DNA of 64,000 bases, from the NCBI GenBank assembly GCA_964019415.1, contig OZ025886.1:6540752-6604751 (forward strand). The letters run 5' to 3'. The stretch is from Ianthella basta (lineage: Eukaryota; Porifera; Demospongiae; Verongiida; Ianthellidae). Position numbers and translations under genes: made by a program. Below the pieces are notes generated by a model that was not told where the DNA came from, ran no database searches, and worked only from the letters and a program-made list of their open reading frames with translations. Of this stretch, positions 32,829-43,675 are shown piece by piece. Each line of letters starts with the position of its first letter. Positions within the stretch are counted from its first letter, which is position 1.

Positions 32829-35087
32829 TTAGGAAATGGAGTGTGTCATCTCAATGGTGATGCTCTCCACTCCAACCTGCACAGTGGGAGACAAGACTGA
32901 CGGTGTGTTCACGGCACAGTGCGTGGTGTTGGAGCACGTCCCGCTACTCACCTGTTTGAGCGTGTTCCTGGCCGTAGTGAGGATGCTTTGAGAGTCACAG
33001 TCAGGAAGCACCTCCAGGTGCAGTGAGGCGTGGTGGTCACCTGTACATAGGGACCACACGTGGGCGTCCCGCATATAGACCACCCCGGGGAGCTGGGATA
33101 TCTGGGGGGATGGGGGCAAAGATGTGTCTAGCGAAGCTATGCTCAGCAAGCAGCAACACCACTCCAGCATGGGCCCCAAAATAGGTGCTATCTGCCCACA
33201 GGTTCTGACTTTCTATGAAACACAGCGTGGGTTCCCTTCCCAAACAGCAAGACTGCACCCCCCCCCCCCATCACCAGCACATCACTCACTCTGTCTGTCT
33301 CCAGTGTACACTATAGGTACTTAGACATGATTTAATCCTCCACAAACACCCCGCCCCCATAACCCTAACCCCACCCCCCGAACAGGTAACCCATCTGTCC
33401 ATACTCCGAAGTAGTTTGCCCTCACCCTCTGGTAAGCCCCGGGGAGGTAGTGTTCCACGGTGGGCGGGGTCCGCATCATAAGTGTCCCCAGGGATTCCTT
33501 CATCAGGGGGTACACACTGCACACTATTAGGACAGTGATGGCCATGGAACACACAGGATCAGCCAGCATCCAGCCTGGGGAGGTGGAGGGGGTGGGGGGG
33601 GGGGGTGAGGGAGTGGCGAGGGGAGGGGCTTGCTCTGCTGGACAGCACCCTGTGGGGTGTGCATGTGCGACTTACCAAACCGTCCAATCAGAAAGGAGGA
33701 GATGATGACACCTACACTGCCCAGTGTGTCAGCAAGGATGTGAAGAAACACACCTGCATTGAGTGGGGGAGACGGACAGACCTGGATCACTGGAAGGGAA
33801 GTTGAAGTTGGAATGGAAACACAACTCACCATGTATTATTTGAGAATGCCCTCCATGATGGTGTCCCCTGTGTGCATGGTTGTCATGGTGACTGTGACCA
33901 TGGTGATGATTACTTCCTTCATGATGGTGGTGGTCATGATGGTGATGGTCTCCATGGTGACTGTGACCATGGTGATGATGGCTGCCTCCCCCATGATGAA
34001 ATACAAATATACCAACTAGATTCACCACAAACCCCAAAATGGAGATTAGCATTAGACGATCGTGTTTCACCTCTGGCGGCTCAAAGGCCCTCTGAATGGT
34101 GAGGGAGACGGAGAGAGGGGGAACAAGGAGAGAGAGGGAGAGAGGGGGGCAAGGAGGAAGAGAGGGGGAGCAAGGAGGAAGAGGGGAGAGAAAGGAGGGA
34201 GAGGGGGGCAAGGAGGGAGAGAGGGGGGCAGGAGGGAGAAGGAATTAGGGGGTAAGCAACAGAGAAGGGTTGACAGATGAACTGTCTGGATGAGTAGGGT
34301 ACGCACCTCAACTGCCTCAGCAAAGATGAAGAAGGCCACAAAAAGCAGAAATAGTGAATTAACAAAACCAGCAATCACTTCTGCTCGGACATAGCTGTGG
34401 AGAATAGAAAAGGCACCATTTGGAAGGGTCACCAATACACTAGGCAGCAAGGCGTAGGGGACCCCATGAGGTGGGCCTCTGGCTAGTCCATACCAGGCCA
34501 CCACGAGGTCACCGGACAGCACATACCCAAAGGTAAATCTCTCATTTGGCCCCCATCTTGTTATCACCGTGGCAACCAGCCCAGCCATCAGAGCAGTGCA
34601 ATCAAACACCATATGAAATGCGTCTGAGATGAGGCCCAAACTTCATGGGGGGGGGGGGGGGGGGGGGGGAGGAGGGAGAAGGGGGAGGGGGGAAAGGGAG
34701 GGGGGTGAGCGGGGTGCGGATGAAGTGAAGAAGAGTGGGAAGGGTACCAGCAGGAGGGGTGGCGCTGACCTGTTGGACCACATCCCATAGATCAGCTCCA
34801 CTCCAGCAAAGGCCAGGTTGAGGAGGAGGAAGAACAAGAGGTTCCGTGAATCCTGCTGTAATAGAATGGTCCTGAGCAGGGGGGGAGGGGTGCACAGCAC
34901 TCTCTTGTCTGTCTCAGGGCAGGTGAGCTGAGGAAAGCTCCACTATTGGCTCCAACAAGGAGGTCATGCGTACCTACCTCATCCACTGCTTGATCCTGTG
35001 AGTGAGCTGCACAGTGGGCTTGTGGTCGGCCTTCAGTGGCCCGCCCTGCTCAATGTCTAAGACATGATTCTTGTGCTGGGGAAGCAT
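32829..35087 (-). CDS. SLC30A7: Zinc transporter ZnT7
   Basis: Cation-diffusion-facilitator that loads zinc into the Golgi/early secretory pathway. Minus-strand exons: 35087-34978, 34871-34770, 34640-34527, 34394-34307, 34091-33830, 33753-33676, 33574-33426, 33101-32952, 32876-32829; 366 residues, close to the human length. Six helices are visible, with the zinc-site HxxxD pairs in TM2 (HMVFD) and TM5 (HILAD). A long cytosolic His-rich loop after TM4 (HGGGSHHHHGHSHHG onward, 33830-34000) is typical of ZnT7. Two introns (34395-34526, 132 nt; 32877-32951, 75 nt) are multiples of three with no stop and would be mistaken for coding sequence. Divergent from NADK2. Confidence 0.95.
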
Positions 35088-35431
35088 CCTGGGATGGGTC
35101 AGGTCACGCGACCAGTACGTGATTAATTACTCATTCGAATACATTGTGTCAACAGTGTCAGTTCTACATTCCCATCTGACAATGACTGACCTGACTATTA
35201 AAAGTTGTTGCAAAACCGACAGCTGTGTGAATTTTCACTCTGATCCTGCTCTGCTGTGATACCTCTAGCTTCTAACGCCCAGTCACCTTTCTGTACCTCC
35301 AGCAGGTCTTTTAGCTGGCTGATGTGCGAGCGCCTTCCACTTCCCAGTCTGGCCTCCGGGAGGGGTGTCGACGGGAGATCGATCGTGTGGCGGGGTCCGT
35401 GTGTGTGGTGTATTTCGCAATCGAAATAAAC
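35088..35431. promoter_or_regulatory. Shared divergent promoter, SLC30A7/NADK2
   Basis: A 344-bp region between two divergent start codons. It must contain both transcription starts unless 5' introns exist. No TATA box was evident. Confidence 0.4.
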
Positions 35432-37969
35432 ATGGCGACTTTTGCTAATGGCTTTAGGAGTTCCTATTCTTCGTGGCTTCTGAAGTGGGCATTTAGAAGG
35501 AAATGGACGGATAGCTTTTCACCCAGGAAGATCCTTATTTTAGAAAAGACCACACGTCTCGAATTTGAGCATGCGGTGAGTTCCGCCAGGGCTAGTCGTG
35601 AGGTGACGCAAGAGGAGCTCAAGGATGAGGTACGCAGGAACGCTGCGTGCTAGCAAGTGCACCTGTGTGTCTGTTCATAAGGCGCGCCTCCCGCACTCAG
35701 CTATTAGCGCGCGGCTCGGACTTCGAAGGGCTGCGACAGAGGCATACCGCACACACTGGCGCCATGCAGGAGATCAAGCTCTTCTTTGCCGCCCGGGGCG
35801 ACACGGAGGTGCGGCTGGTGGACAGGGAAGGCTACAGCGAGGAGGCCGTGCAGTGGTGCGATGCAGTGATTACAGCAGGTGGGGATGGCACCTTCCTCTG
35901 TGGGGCGGGACGCCTTGCTGGAACTAGCAAGCCCATCGTTGGCATCAACACTGACCCCGCCAGGCAAGCCGGCTGCAGCTGACTGCAAAGCCAGTGGGTG
36001 TGGCAGGTTGCTATCCCCTCCCATCATGTTGCAGATCTGAGGGTGTGTTGTGTGTGCGTTCCCACTCTGCCTCCCGACAGTGCAGCCCCTCCCACCTGCT
36101 GAGTCAGTTAGAGAAAGGACAATTCAGGTGATCCCAGGTGGATTGATGATGGGTGTGTGCTGTGCTGGAGTAGGGAGCCCCGCCTCTTCCCATTGCAGCT
36201 GGTCCATCCGACAGAGGATTAGGACTGTCCTGGGTGAGCATGTCCTCCCTCACCGGGCACTCAATGAAGTGTACATTGCAGAGATGGACCCCTCACGGTG
36301 GGTGGGTGGAGTGGAACAAGGTTAGATCAACTCTTGCTTTCACTCACTATTTGCCCTTCCTATCTGCCCTGCCCCTGCTCCTCCCCTCCTGTCCCTCTCC
36401 ACCTGCCCCTCCCCTCTTGCCCCTCCCCTCCTGTCCCTCTCCACCTGCCCCTCCCCTCTTGCCCCTCCCCTCCTGCCCCTCCCCTCCTGTCCCTCCCCAC
36501 CTGCCCCTCCCCTCCTGTCCCTCTCCACCTGCCCCTCCCCTCTTGTCCCTCCCCTCCTGTCCCTCCCCACCTGCCCCTCCCCTCCTGTCCCTCTCCACCT
36601 GCCCCTCCCCTCTTGCCCCTCCCTACCTGCCCCTCCCCTCCTGCCCCTCCCCTCCTACCCCTCCCCACCTGTAGTGCCTCGTACTATGAGTTAGTGGTTG
36701 ACTCGGGTCAGAAGGACAAACAGAAGAGCTCTGGTCTGGTCATATACACAGGGTCGGGGTCCACAGCTTGGGTCTACAACATTAACAGAGTCACTACTTT
36801 CCAAGTGAGGAAAATCCTGCAATTAGGTGAGGAGCCCATCTGTTTTGATGTTGGATCTGTGTGTGCTCTCTGGTGAGCTGGTGCACGTTTGTTCAGCCCG
36901 GTCACTGGAGGAGGGGAGTGCAGACACGCCGCACACTGATGTGGTGGACAAAGGTTGGTCTAAACTATCTCTCAGCACTCGCTGAGCCCCTTCACATGGT
37001 CCCTGTGTGCTGTGCAGTGTGTGAGAGGTACAACCACGACCTTGTGTTTGACGGGGCTGACATGAAGATGGCATTCACAGCCAGGGAAGCCATTAATAAG
37101 GGTAAGCCATGTAAAAGACATGTGACTGTCATGTGACTAGGGGTGGGCAGTATAGGTAAATACCTCGGTATTCTGTCTTGATAAAGTTATTGCAGTATGG
37201 CTACATACCTACTGTTTTGAGCAAAGTGAATTCCTGACATACAAATTGCTGTCACTTACATATATGGAAGATTACAACTTCTAAGGCTAGGACAGATGGT
37301 GATTTATACTTTGTAGCTTCATTTGTGTACGCAGTAGACAAGGTTCGCGCGACATTTGTATTAGCGTGACGTCACAAAAATGGCTGCCGTGCGCAAAGGT
37401 AGCAATTAAGTCTCTTAGAATCATACATAGAAGCATTAGAAACGTTTGAAAGGCGAACGAATGGTAGCAAAATTAATAATGTATTTGATCTGTGACATTT
37501 ACAAGAGAATACCGTGTAACTATCTGGTATTTTGGTGTCCGGTTTTTATAAGATGCAAATATATACCTTCACGGTATTGAAACAATACCGCGGCATAACT
37601 ACATACCGGTATACCGCCCACCCCTACATGTGACCACTCCACTGTTTATTATTTCTGTGTGTAGGGATATTTTCCTCGTCGTTGGTTTACGGAACAGCCT
37701 CAAAGTGAGTGGATTCACACCGCTCTGTTTGTTAACACACACCTCCACAGGCACAGCTGAGCATAGCCATGTGTGATATGTGTATGTGCCATGTTGTCTA
37801 GCAGCCACACCCCTGCCCCGCCCCCTGCAGCCTGCAGGTCCGCTCTCGCTGTTTAGATGGCATGTTGGTGCTGGATGGGCAGCGGCAGTATGGCTTCCCA
37901 CTGGGTACCATGGCAACCTTCACTATGCACCCCGAGGATGCCATCCGGACTGTGACACATGTTAACTAG
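35432..37969 (+). CDS. NADK2: NAD kinase 2, mitochondrial
   Basis: ATP- or polyphosphate-dependent kinase making mitochondrial NADP. Exons 35432-35629, 35701-35963, 36035-36127, 36199-36297, 36675-36826, 36897-36953, 37018-37101, 37665-37704, 37831-37969; 308 residues. The N-terminus (FRSSYSSWLLKWAFRRKW) is basic, as for an import signal. The NAD-kinase signature is TAGGDGTFLCGAG, followed by IVGINTDPARSEG. RALNEVYIAEM and SSGLVIYTGSGSTAWVYNINRV match NADK2 rather than cytosolic NADK. Intron 2 appears to be GC-AG (AG|GCAAGC at 35964). Intron 7 is almost entirely a DNA transposon. An AATAAA signal is at 37990-37995. Confidence 0.94.
36355..36672 (+). repeat. CCTGCCCCTCCCCTCCTGTC array, NADK2 intron 4
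   Basis: Pyrimidine-rich ~15-30 bp units running up to the acceptor at 36674. Confidence 0.88.
37138..37626. mobile_element. hAT-like MITE in NADK2 intron 7 with 8-bp target duplication
   Basis: The 489-bp element starts TAGGGGTGGGCAGTAT and ends with the inverted copy ATACCGCCCACCCCTA, one mismatch in 16. It is flanked on both sides by CATGTGAC (37130-37137 and 37627-37634). An 8-bp duplication and AGGGGTGGGC termini fit non-autonomous hAT elements. Removing element plus one duplication leaves a 66-nt intron, the same size as other short introns here. It carries a CRE palindrome TGACGTCA at 37367-37374. No transposase frame. Confidence 0.85.
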
Positions 37970-38599
37970 ACAGTGTTTTATGAATTTGCAATAAAATGCA
38001 CCATTGTATTTATGTATGAACACACCCACCAGCACAGTGTATTCCTTCCACTTTGCTGGATTGTGCCAAGCACAACACACTCCATTGTGTTTACCCCACA
38101 CTGCTGTGTGTGCATTGTCTGCATTGAGAGTGAGGAGGAAATCTGTTTAGTCCCATTGGTCCTGTGGTGTGGGCAAGCTGCATAGTGCTTCCTAGTCCCT
38201 TTTCACATTGCCAAGATTCCTTTTGGAGTAGGAGTCATGTGTATGGCTTCATATTACCACCACAACACACCAATGGGGCGTGTGTATGTACATAGGGTGG
38301 TCAGGTTAGAGGGCTTCCTGTCATCCTAGACCAGTAATGGCCAAGGCGTGTTCAGTGTGTTGAGCACTTCACTTAGCCTGCCAAAAGTAAACAGAAAGAG
38401 TGGGGACCTGCTTCACTTTCACCACAGGTGTGGAGAGTTTGTGTTGAACTCGAGATCTAGTCAGTGAGTCAGTCTAGACAGCTCCGGACACAGCGCTACT
38501 CTGCTGCTGCAGTGGACAGATCTTCTGGTTTGTTCCCAGTGTACAGTCAATAGCATAGTTCTCTTGTTGGAAGGCACTCAGTGGGTGGGCTCACTACTG
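37970..38599. other. Intergenic, NADK2 3' end to proline-rich gene
   Basis: Contains the NADK2 polyadenylation signal and presumably the promoter or 5' exons of the proline-rich gene. Nothing else recognised. Confidence 0.5.
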
Positions 38600-40399
38600 A
38601 TGGAGGGAGCAGTGACAGAAGACAGGGCACACTCCAGCACCATGCTGGACAGATCATTGGCACACCCTCCACCACCTCCCACAAGGCCAAAGCCAAGAAG
38701 GCCATCGCAAGATCAAGCCTCCCAGCCTCCCAAGCCTCCCCCAGTACAGCCCAAACCAGGTGGGAGCACCACCACCTCACCCCCTGTAAAGCCAAGGCCA
38801 GTTACATCACAACCTGCGGTCAAGCCTCAGTCAAAGGACAGTCCTGCCCCGCCCCCTGTTGCAGCTAAGCGTTCGCCCAAGGACGATCCAGCCCCACCCC
38901 CCATTGTAGCTAAGCGTCCATCAAAGGACGGTCCTGCCCCACCCCCTGTTGCAGCTAAGCCTTGTCCAAAAGACGATCCAGCCCCACCCCCCATTGTAGC
39001 TAAGCGTCCACCAAAGGACACTCCTGCCCCGCCCCCTGTTGCAGCTAAGCGTCCGCCCAAGGACGATCCAGCCCCACCCCCCATTGTAGCTAAGCATCCA
39101 TCAAAGGACAGTCCTGCCCCACCCCCTGTCGCAGCTAAGCCTTGTCCAAAAGACGATCCAGCCCCACCCCCCATTGCAGCTAAGCGTCCATCAAAGGACG
39201 GTCCAGCCCCGCCCCCCATTGTAGCTAAGCGCCCATCAAAGGACGGCCCTGCCCCGCCCCCTACTGCAGCTAAGCGTCCATCAAAGGACGGTAATGCTCC
39301 GCCCCTTACAGCAGCTAAGCCTCCACCACAGGACGGTAATGCTCCGCCCCCTACAGCAGCTAAGCCTCCACCACAGGACGGTAATGCTCCGCCCCTTACA
39401 GCAGCTAAGCCTCCACCACAGGACGGTAATGCTCCACCCCCTACAGCAGCTAAGCCTCCACCACAGGACGGTAATGCTCCGCCCCCTACAGCAGCTAAGC
39501 CTCCACCACAGGACGGTAATGCTCCGCCCCCCATTGCAGCTAAGCGTCCATCAAGGGATAGTCCTGCCCTGCCCCCTATTCCAACCAAGCGTCCACAAAA
39601 AGATGGTCCTGCCCATAAACTTTCTCAAGTTGCTCCTTGTCCAGAACCTGAATGCTCAGAGGCAGAAATATCCACCATCCAACCCCAGGAATACTCCCCA
39701 CCTCCCTCTGAACACTCCCCACCTCCCCCCGAGCACTCCCCACCTACCCCCGAACACTCCCCACCTCCCCCCAAACACTCCCCACCTCCCCCCGAACACT
39801 CCCCACCTCCCCCTGAGGTCTACTCCCCACCTCCCCCTGAAGTCTACTCCTCACCTCCCCTTGAACACTCCCCACCTCCCCCTGAGGTCTACTCCCCACC
39901 TCCCCCTGAAGTCTACTCCTCACCTCCTCCTGAGCGCTCTGCCCCGCCTCCCCCTGAGCGCTCTGCCCCGCCTCCTCCTGAGCGCTCTGCCCCGCCTCCT
40001 CCTGAGCGCTCTGCCCCGCCTCCCCCTGAGCGCTCTGCCCCGCCTCCCCCTGAGCGCTCTGCCCCGCCTCCTCCTGAGCGCTCTGCCCCGCCTCCCCCTG
40101 AGCGCTCTGCCCCGCCTCCTCCTGAGCGCTCTGCCCCGCCTCCCCCTGAGCGCTCTGCCCCGCCTCCCCCTGAGCGCTCTGCCCCGCCTCCCTTAGGCAT
40201 GCGAGTGAATGTACTGAAGGAGCTGGACATTATGGACACCTTTGCGGAGCTGGAGGCTGAGCTCGATCAGGCGCTGGGTCTGGCCCCACCCCCCAGCACC
40301 TCCTTGGCACCCAGTATGAGTGACAATCAAAGTGACTACTGTGAACTCATTGCTTCTCTACAGTCCGTAGGTGGTGAGGGTGGAGGTGAGGAGAGGTGA
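38600..40399 (+). CDS. Proline-rich repeat protein of unknown family
   Basis: Open frame of 599 residues from ATG 38600; a second ATG is at 38642. I do not recognise it. A short unique N-terminus (LDRSLAHPPPPPTRPKPRRP) is followed by about 17 copies of a 15-residue repeat (DGPAPPPIVAKRPSK type, 38820-39600). Next are SPPPPEH and EVYSPPPP repeats, then about a dozen ERSAPPPP repeats (39930-40195). A unique acidic helix closes it (VLKELDIMDTFAELEAELD, then DYCELIASLQSVGG). The PPPxxAKRP repeats resemble SH3-binding proline-lysine motifs, suggesting a scaffold or adaptor tail. In favour of a real gene are the unique ends in the same frame as two different arrays, and an AATAAA at 40634-40639. 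It could be the last exon of a larger gene. Confidence 0.6.
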   Translation: MEGAVTEDRAHSSTMLDRSLAHPPPPPTRPKPRRPSQDQASQPPKPPPVQPKPGGSTTTSPPVKPRPVTSQPAVKPQSKDSPAPPPVAAKRSPKDDPAPPPIVAKRPSKDGPAPPPVAAKPCPKDDPAPPPIVAKRPPKDTPAPPPVAAKRPPKDDPAPPPIVAKHPSKDSPAPPPVAAKPCPKDDPAPPPIAAKRPSKDGPAPPPIVAKRPSKDGPAPPPTAAKRPSKDGNAPPLTAAKPPPQDGNAPPPTAAKPPPQDGNAPPLTAAKPPPQDGNAPPPTAAKPPPQDGNAPPPTAAKPPPQDGNAPPPIAAKRPSRDSPALPPIPTKRPQKDGPAHKLSQVAPCPEPECSEAEISTIQPQEYSPPPSEHSPPPPEHSPPTPEHSPPPPKHSPPPPEHSPPPPEVYSPPPPEVYSSPPLEHSPPPPEVYSPPPPEVYSSPPPERSAPPPPERSAPPPPERSAPPPPERSAPPPPERSAPPPPERSAPPPPERSAPPPPERSAPPPPERSAPPPPERSAPPPPERSAPPPLGMRVNVLKELDIMDTFAELEAELDQALGLAPPPSTSLAPSMSDNQSDYCELIASLQSVGGEGGGEER

Positions 40400-40483
40400 T
40401 GGGACAAACTTGCAAATGACACAATTAGGCAATGATTTCTTGACTCTACATCTGCATGCCTGACACTTGCACACTTGCACACT

Positions 40484-40484
40484 T

Positions 40485-40520
<36 letters not shown>
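40484..40520 (+). repeat. (CA)n microsatellite
   Basis: Short CA run between the proline-rich gene and the MED8 stop. Confidence 0.9.
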
Positions 40521-40663
40521 GCACACACACAACTATATAACATGCGATTAAGTAGTGTTGAGTGTGCTTTGGAGTGAATAACTGTGGGATGCAATTCAAT
40601 GTATTGTTAAGATCGGTGAAACTGAATCACTAAAATAAAATGCTACAGATAAAATGGCAATGG

Positions 40664-40957
40664 CTACCTTAGGGCACCGCCAGGTTTGGGTAGATAGGGA
40701 TGTCCTGACATAGCAGCACTCGTCCTGAGCCCTCCCCGTTTGGAGAGGAGCTGAGCCTTCCTGGGAGCTGTAATGTGCTTGAGGCCTGAGAGCAGCAGCA
40801 GGGCATCAGTGTGAGACAACAACCCACCATTGTGATGCCTCCCCCTTCCCCCCTCCCACCACCATCTTGTGCTGTGCTCACCATCTCCATACATGTATGC
40901 TTTCAGTAAGCGCCTTGTTTCAGCAGTGGGGGCACTGTTCTGTGTCTCTGCAAGCAT

Positions 40958-40993
<36 letters not shown>

Positions 40994-42020
40994 ACGCACG
41001 CACACACACACACACACACGTACACACGTACACACACGATACCAGGTGCTCTTCCAGCTTGAAGTGATTCACAGCCTCACCAAATTTGGAGATCTGTTCA
41101 TCGATGGCCTCCCTGGCTGCCTTCACGCTGTCTGAGAGGCTCAGTACCAAACTGTTGTGCTGTGCGACCGCACGCTATGGCAAGGCAGAGCACATGGTTA
41201 GGGGAGGAAGGGAGGGGGAGAGGGGAGGGGAGGGAGAGGAGAGGGGAGGGGACACACGAGGGAATCAGCTACCAATGCATCAAGTAAGCATTGTGCTTCT
41301 GGTCCAGTCCGCCTACCTTGCTCCCCTCCGTCCCCATCTTCTGGGCTGCTTCCTGACGATCGCTGAGGGACTTCTCCAACCCAAGGTCCAGTTTGGTGCT
41401 GAGGTAGTCTGGGACTGTAGAGAGGCATGTCACATGACATCACATGACCTCACCATCCAGACCCACAGGTCTTACTTATCTCATGATGCATGAATGTCAA
41501 CCGTCCATCAGTGGCATTCTGCAGGCAAGGGAAACAGGCATGTGACAACTGCCTAGTTCTCCCATCCCACCTTCCCCTCCCCCCTCACACGCACCTCCAG
41601 CTGTGGGTCGTGCTCAGTGCTGAACTGGAGCGGCAAGAAGACGTAGTTCTGCATTGAAGAGGCGCGGTCCACGCGAAGCTGCTTGGTCAAAGTGCTGACT
41701 TGGCCGGAGAGAGCGGAGAAGCTGTCAAGAGCGCTGGGCCTATGGAGGGGGAAGGGGGCGGCACACGGCACTTCATTCGTGTGACACTGCGGGCGGGCGT
41801 CCTCAGCCAAACTCGACGCACCACGTAATTTCTTCTTGTTCCAACTTGCCCAGGAAGAGGGCGAGGGAGGACTTGACCTCGGTGACCTTGCCGGCCATGC
41901 CCGCCAAGGCAGTGTCCAGGGCCTGGCTCGAGTCGCTCTAAGGTGGCCAAGAGAACAACATCCATCAACGCTACTGGCAGGGCCGAGTGCGATGGGGATC
42001 GGCGGGGACCTTACCTGCAT
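40664..42020 (-). CDS. MED8: Mediator complex subunit 8
   Basis: Head-module Mediator subunit, which in vertebrates also contacts Elongin BC. Minus-strand exons include 42020-42015 (ATGCAG), 41937-41822, 41739-41595, 41518-41476, 41414-41317 and 41174-41043. A short exon near 40958-40883 and the last exon (about 40786-40664) complete it. Recognition rests on SDSSQALDTALAGMAGKV, then LFLGKLEQEEITWPSALDSF, ALSGQVSTLTKQLRVDR, VFLPLQFSTEHDPQLE, IIPDYLSTKLDLGLEKSL and the helix DEQISKFGEAVNHF. The C-terminus (SGHPYLPKPGGALR) is shorter and more basic than in vertebrates. The acceptor of the penultimate exon is uncertain (CAG versus CAGAG); phase favours the second. An intron holds a CA/GT microsatellite. 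Confidence 0.85.
40961..41036 (+). repeat. (CA)n microsatellite, MED8 intron
   Basis: CA on the plus strand, so GT in the sense of MED8. Confidence 0.9.
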
Positions 42021-42247
42021 GGCAAGATGGGGCGCCTATTACTAGCCCCGCCTCTCCCATTCATCGCCCTGGCGTTTAGATGGGATGGCTTATACTTACA
42101 TTAATTTTGCTCCATACAAGGGGTTTATTGCACAGCACAACTACATGTTCAGATTGTGACGCTTTACAAAAATACAATATGTCATTATATTACACCATGT
42201 ACGCGGGGGGCCCATGTGGCTACTGACTACTGGAGGGTGAAATTTGT

Positions 42248-43572
42248 TCATTTCCTGTTCAGCAGGTTCCGGCTGTGCTTGCTAGGGTTGAAGTAGAGCT
42301 GTTTCCTCAGCTGGTTGACCACTGCTGGGATCTGTCTGAAGCCTGACTGCGACTGGTTCTCTGCCACCCGCCGGTTCACCTCGGTGAGGATGTCCACCAA
42401 GTGCTCCTTGGCTGCATGCTCGTGCATAGTCTCCACCAGTGCTTTGACGTACCACGAGCCAAAGGCAGAGTTGCGCCAAGACACATAGCCCTCTGCCGTG
42501 GAAAAGGACAGAAGAAAGTCTGCTTGGTCTGGGAGCAGGCTCTTCTTCACTCCGTCCACTGTCTCTTCCAACTCATTGGAAGCTGAATGGTAGTCTGTTG
42601 CCTCCTTCGCCACCACAGGAAGATCAAACTCCTTCCCACGGCAGGCCTGGATGAAGAATAGCTTTGGCTTGCCCGCCAGAGTTGGACAGGATTGCCCTGA
42701 AAACAGGTTTGTCAGCTCTTTGATGTTGATGAGCACATCGTCCTTGCCATGGATCATGCCTCCTTCCTCCCCGTGGCTCAAGATGGCTACCACTAGGCAC
42801 TCTGCCAGTGAGTGGTCCCTCTCAGCTAGAGATGAAAGTGTCTTCCTCATTGCATCTGCCTTGAGGTCCCTGTGAAGTGCTGTGTTGAACCCCAAGTGTG
42901 TAAAGAGATGCTGGAGTGCTTTCCCATCCTTCTCTGTCCCAGGCCTGGATGGCATCTTCTCAAAGTGCTCGTTGTTGATAATGATGGCCACACCTCGAGG
43001 ATACGTTGTCATGGGATACACCCCCAGGTCCACCTCCTCTGTGCCACTGTCACTACCTCCGGCACCCGCTGCCTGTCTCTCCTTGCCCATTGGGTATAGG
43101 TCTTCCAGTAGGTCCCCGCCCACCAGTTCCCCAACCAGCTCAGGTAAGGGACCCTCCACCACTCCTACAGTGGATGCAACAGGGATCCAATGAAGGCACA
43201 ATGCAACATGGGCACAAGTGTTAAACCTAACACAACCTGGTGCTTCCTGGAATTCATCCTTCCTTGGGCATTTTACTGGAGGGGGGACATCCTCTGATTC
43301 CACAGCAACGACCCCTGTGTCAGTGGACTCCACAGCATCTTTAGCTAGGCCTGCAAGCACATCGTTATTAATAGTAGTGATGACAGATAGGTGGCCATAT
43401 ATGTAGTTAATGCCAATGCCTGCCATCCGGCATACGGCCACACAGCTCAACTATTGAATGACAGTATACCGAGTGAAGGGGTGTAAAGTAACCATGGCAA
43501 CATGAGAGACGAGTGGTACCTTAAGCCTACTGCCTACGGCTTACTTTCAGGTTGATCTTTGGAGTCAGCCAT
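42248..43572 (-). CDS. Executioner-type caspase (caspase-3/7-like)
   Basis: Cysteine-aspartate protease of the C14A family. Exons 43572-43545 (MADSKDQPE), 43350-43237, 43164-42248; 352 residues. A short acidic pro-region with no recognisable CARD or DED (about 100 residues) is followed by the p20 domain starting YPRGVAIIINNEHF. The catalytic His is in VVAILSHGEEGGMI and the nucleophile Cys in FFIQACRGKE. The p10 part contains SFSTAEGYVSWRNSAFGSWY, where the arginine-binding and S4 residues are expected. The linker between subunits (ATDYHSASNELEETVDGVKK) offers Asp cleavage sites. The last exon is unusually long (917 nt) for this region. Divergent from GAK with 103 bp between starts. Confidence 0.92.
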
Positions 43573-43675
43573 TGATATCGTGTGGGCGTTCACCGTATCG
43601 ATTTCCTGCTAGCAAAATGGCAGCTGTGTGGGTGACGTAACAGATTTAGGATAGAGATGTCGCAATCGCGTCAAG
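43573..43675. promoter_or_regulatory. Shared divergent promoter, caspase/GAK
   Basis: The 103 bp between the two start codons contains AAAATGGCAGC (43614-43624) and a CRE-like GTGACGTAAC just downstream. AAGATGGCCG overlaps the GAK start. All resemble the YY1/AAAATGGC words at other starts in the window. Confidence 0.45.

Noticed and set aside
32877..32951. Extended SLC30A7 C-terminus (SSGTCSNTTH...) from continuous reading
   Set aside because: It is bounded by GTGAGT and GTGCAG; removing it gives TLKQVGVESITIEM, which aligns with the family's C-terminus.
38827..39588. Minus-strand 250-codon Gly/Ala-rich frame
   Set aside because: Antisense shadow of the 45-bp proline-rich coding repeats; the plus frame has unique ends and a polyadenylation signal.
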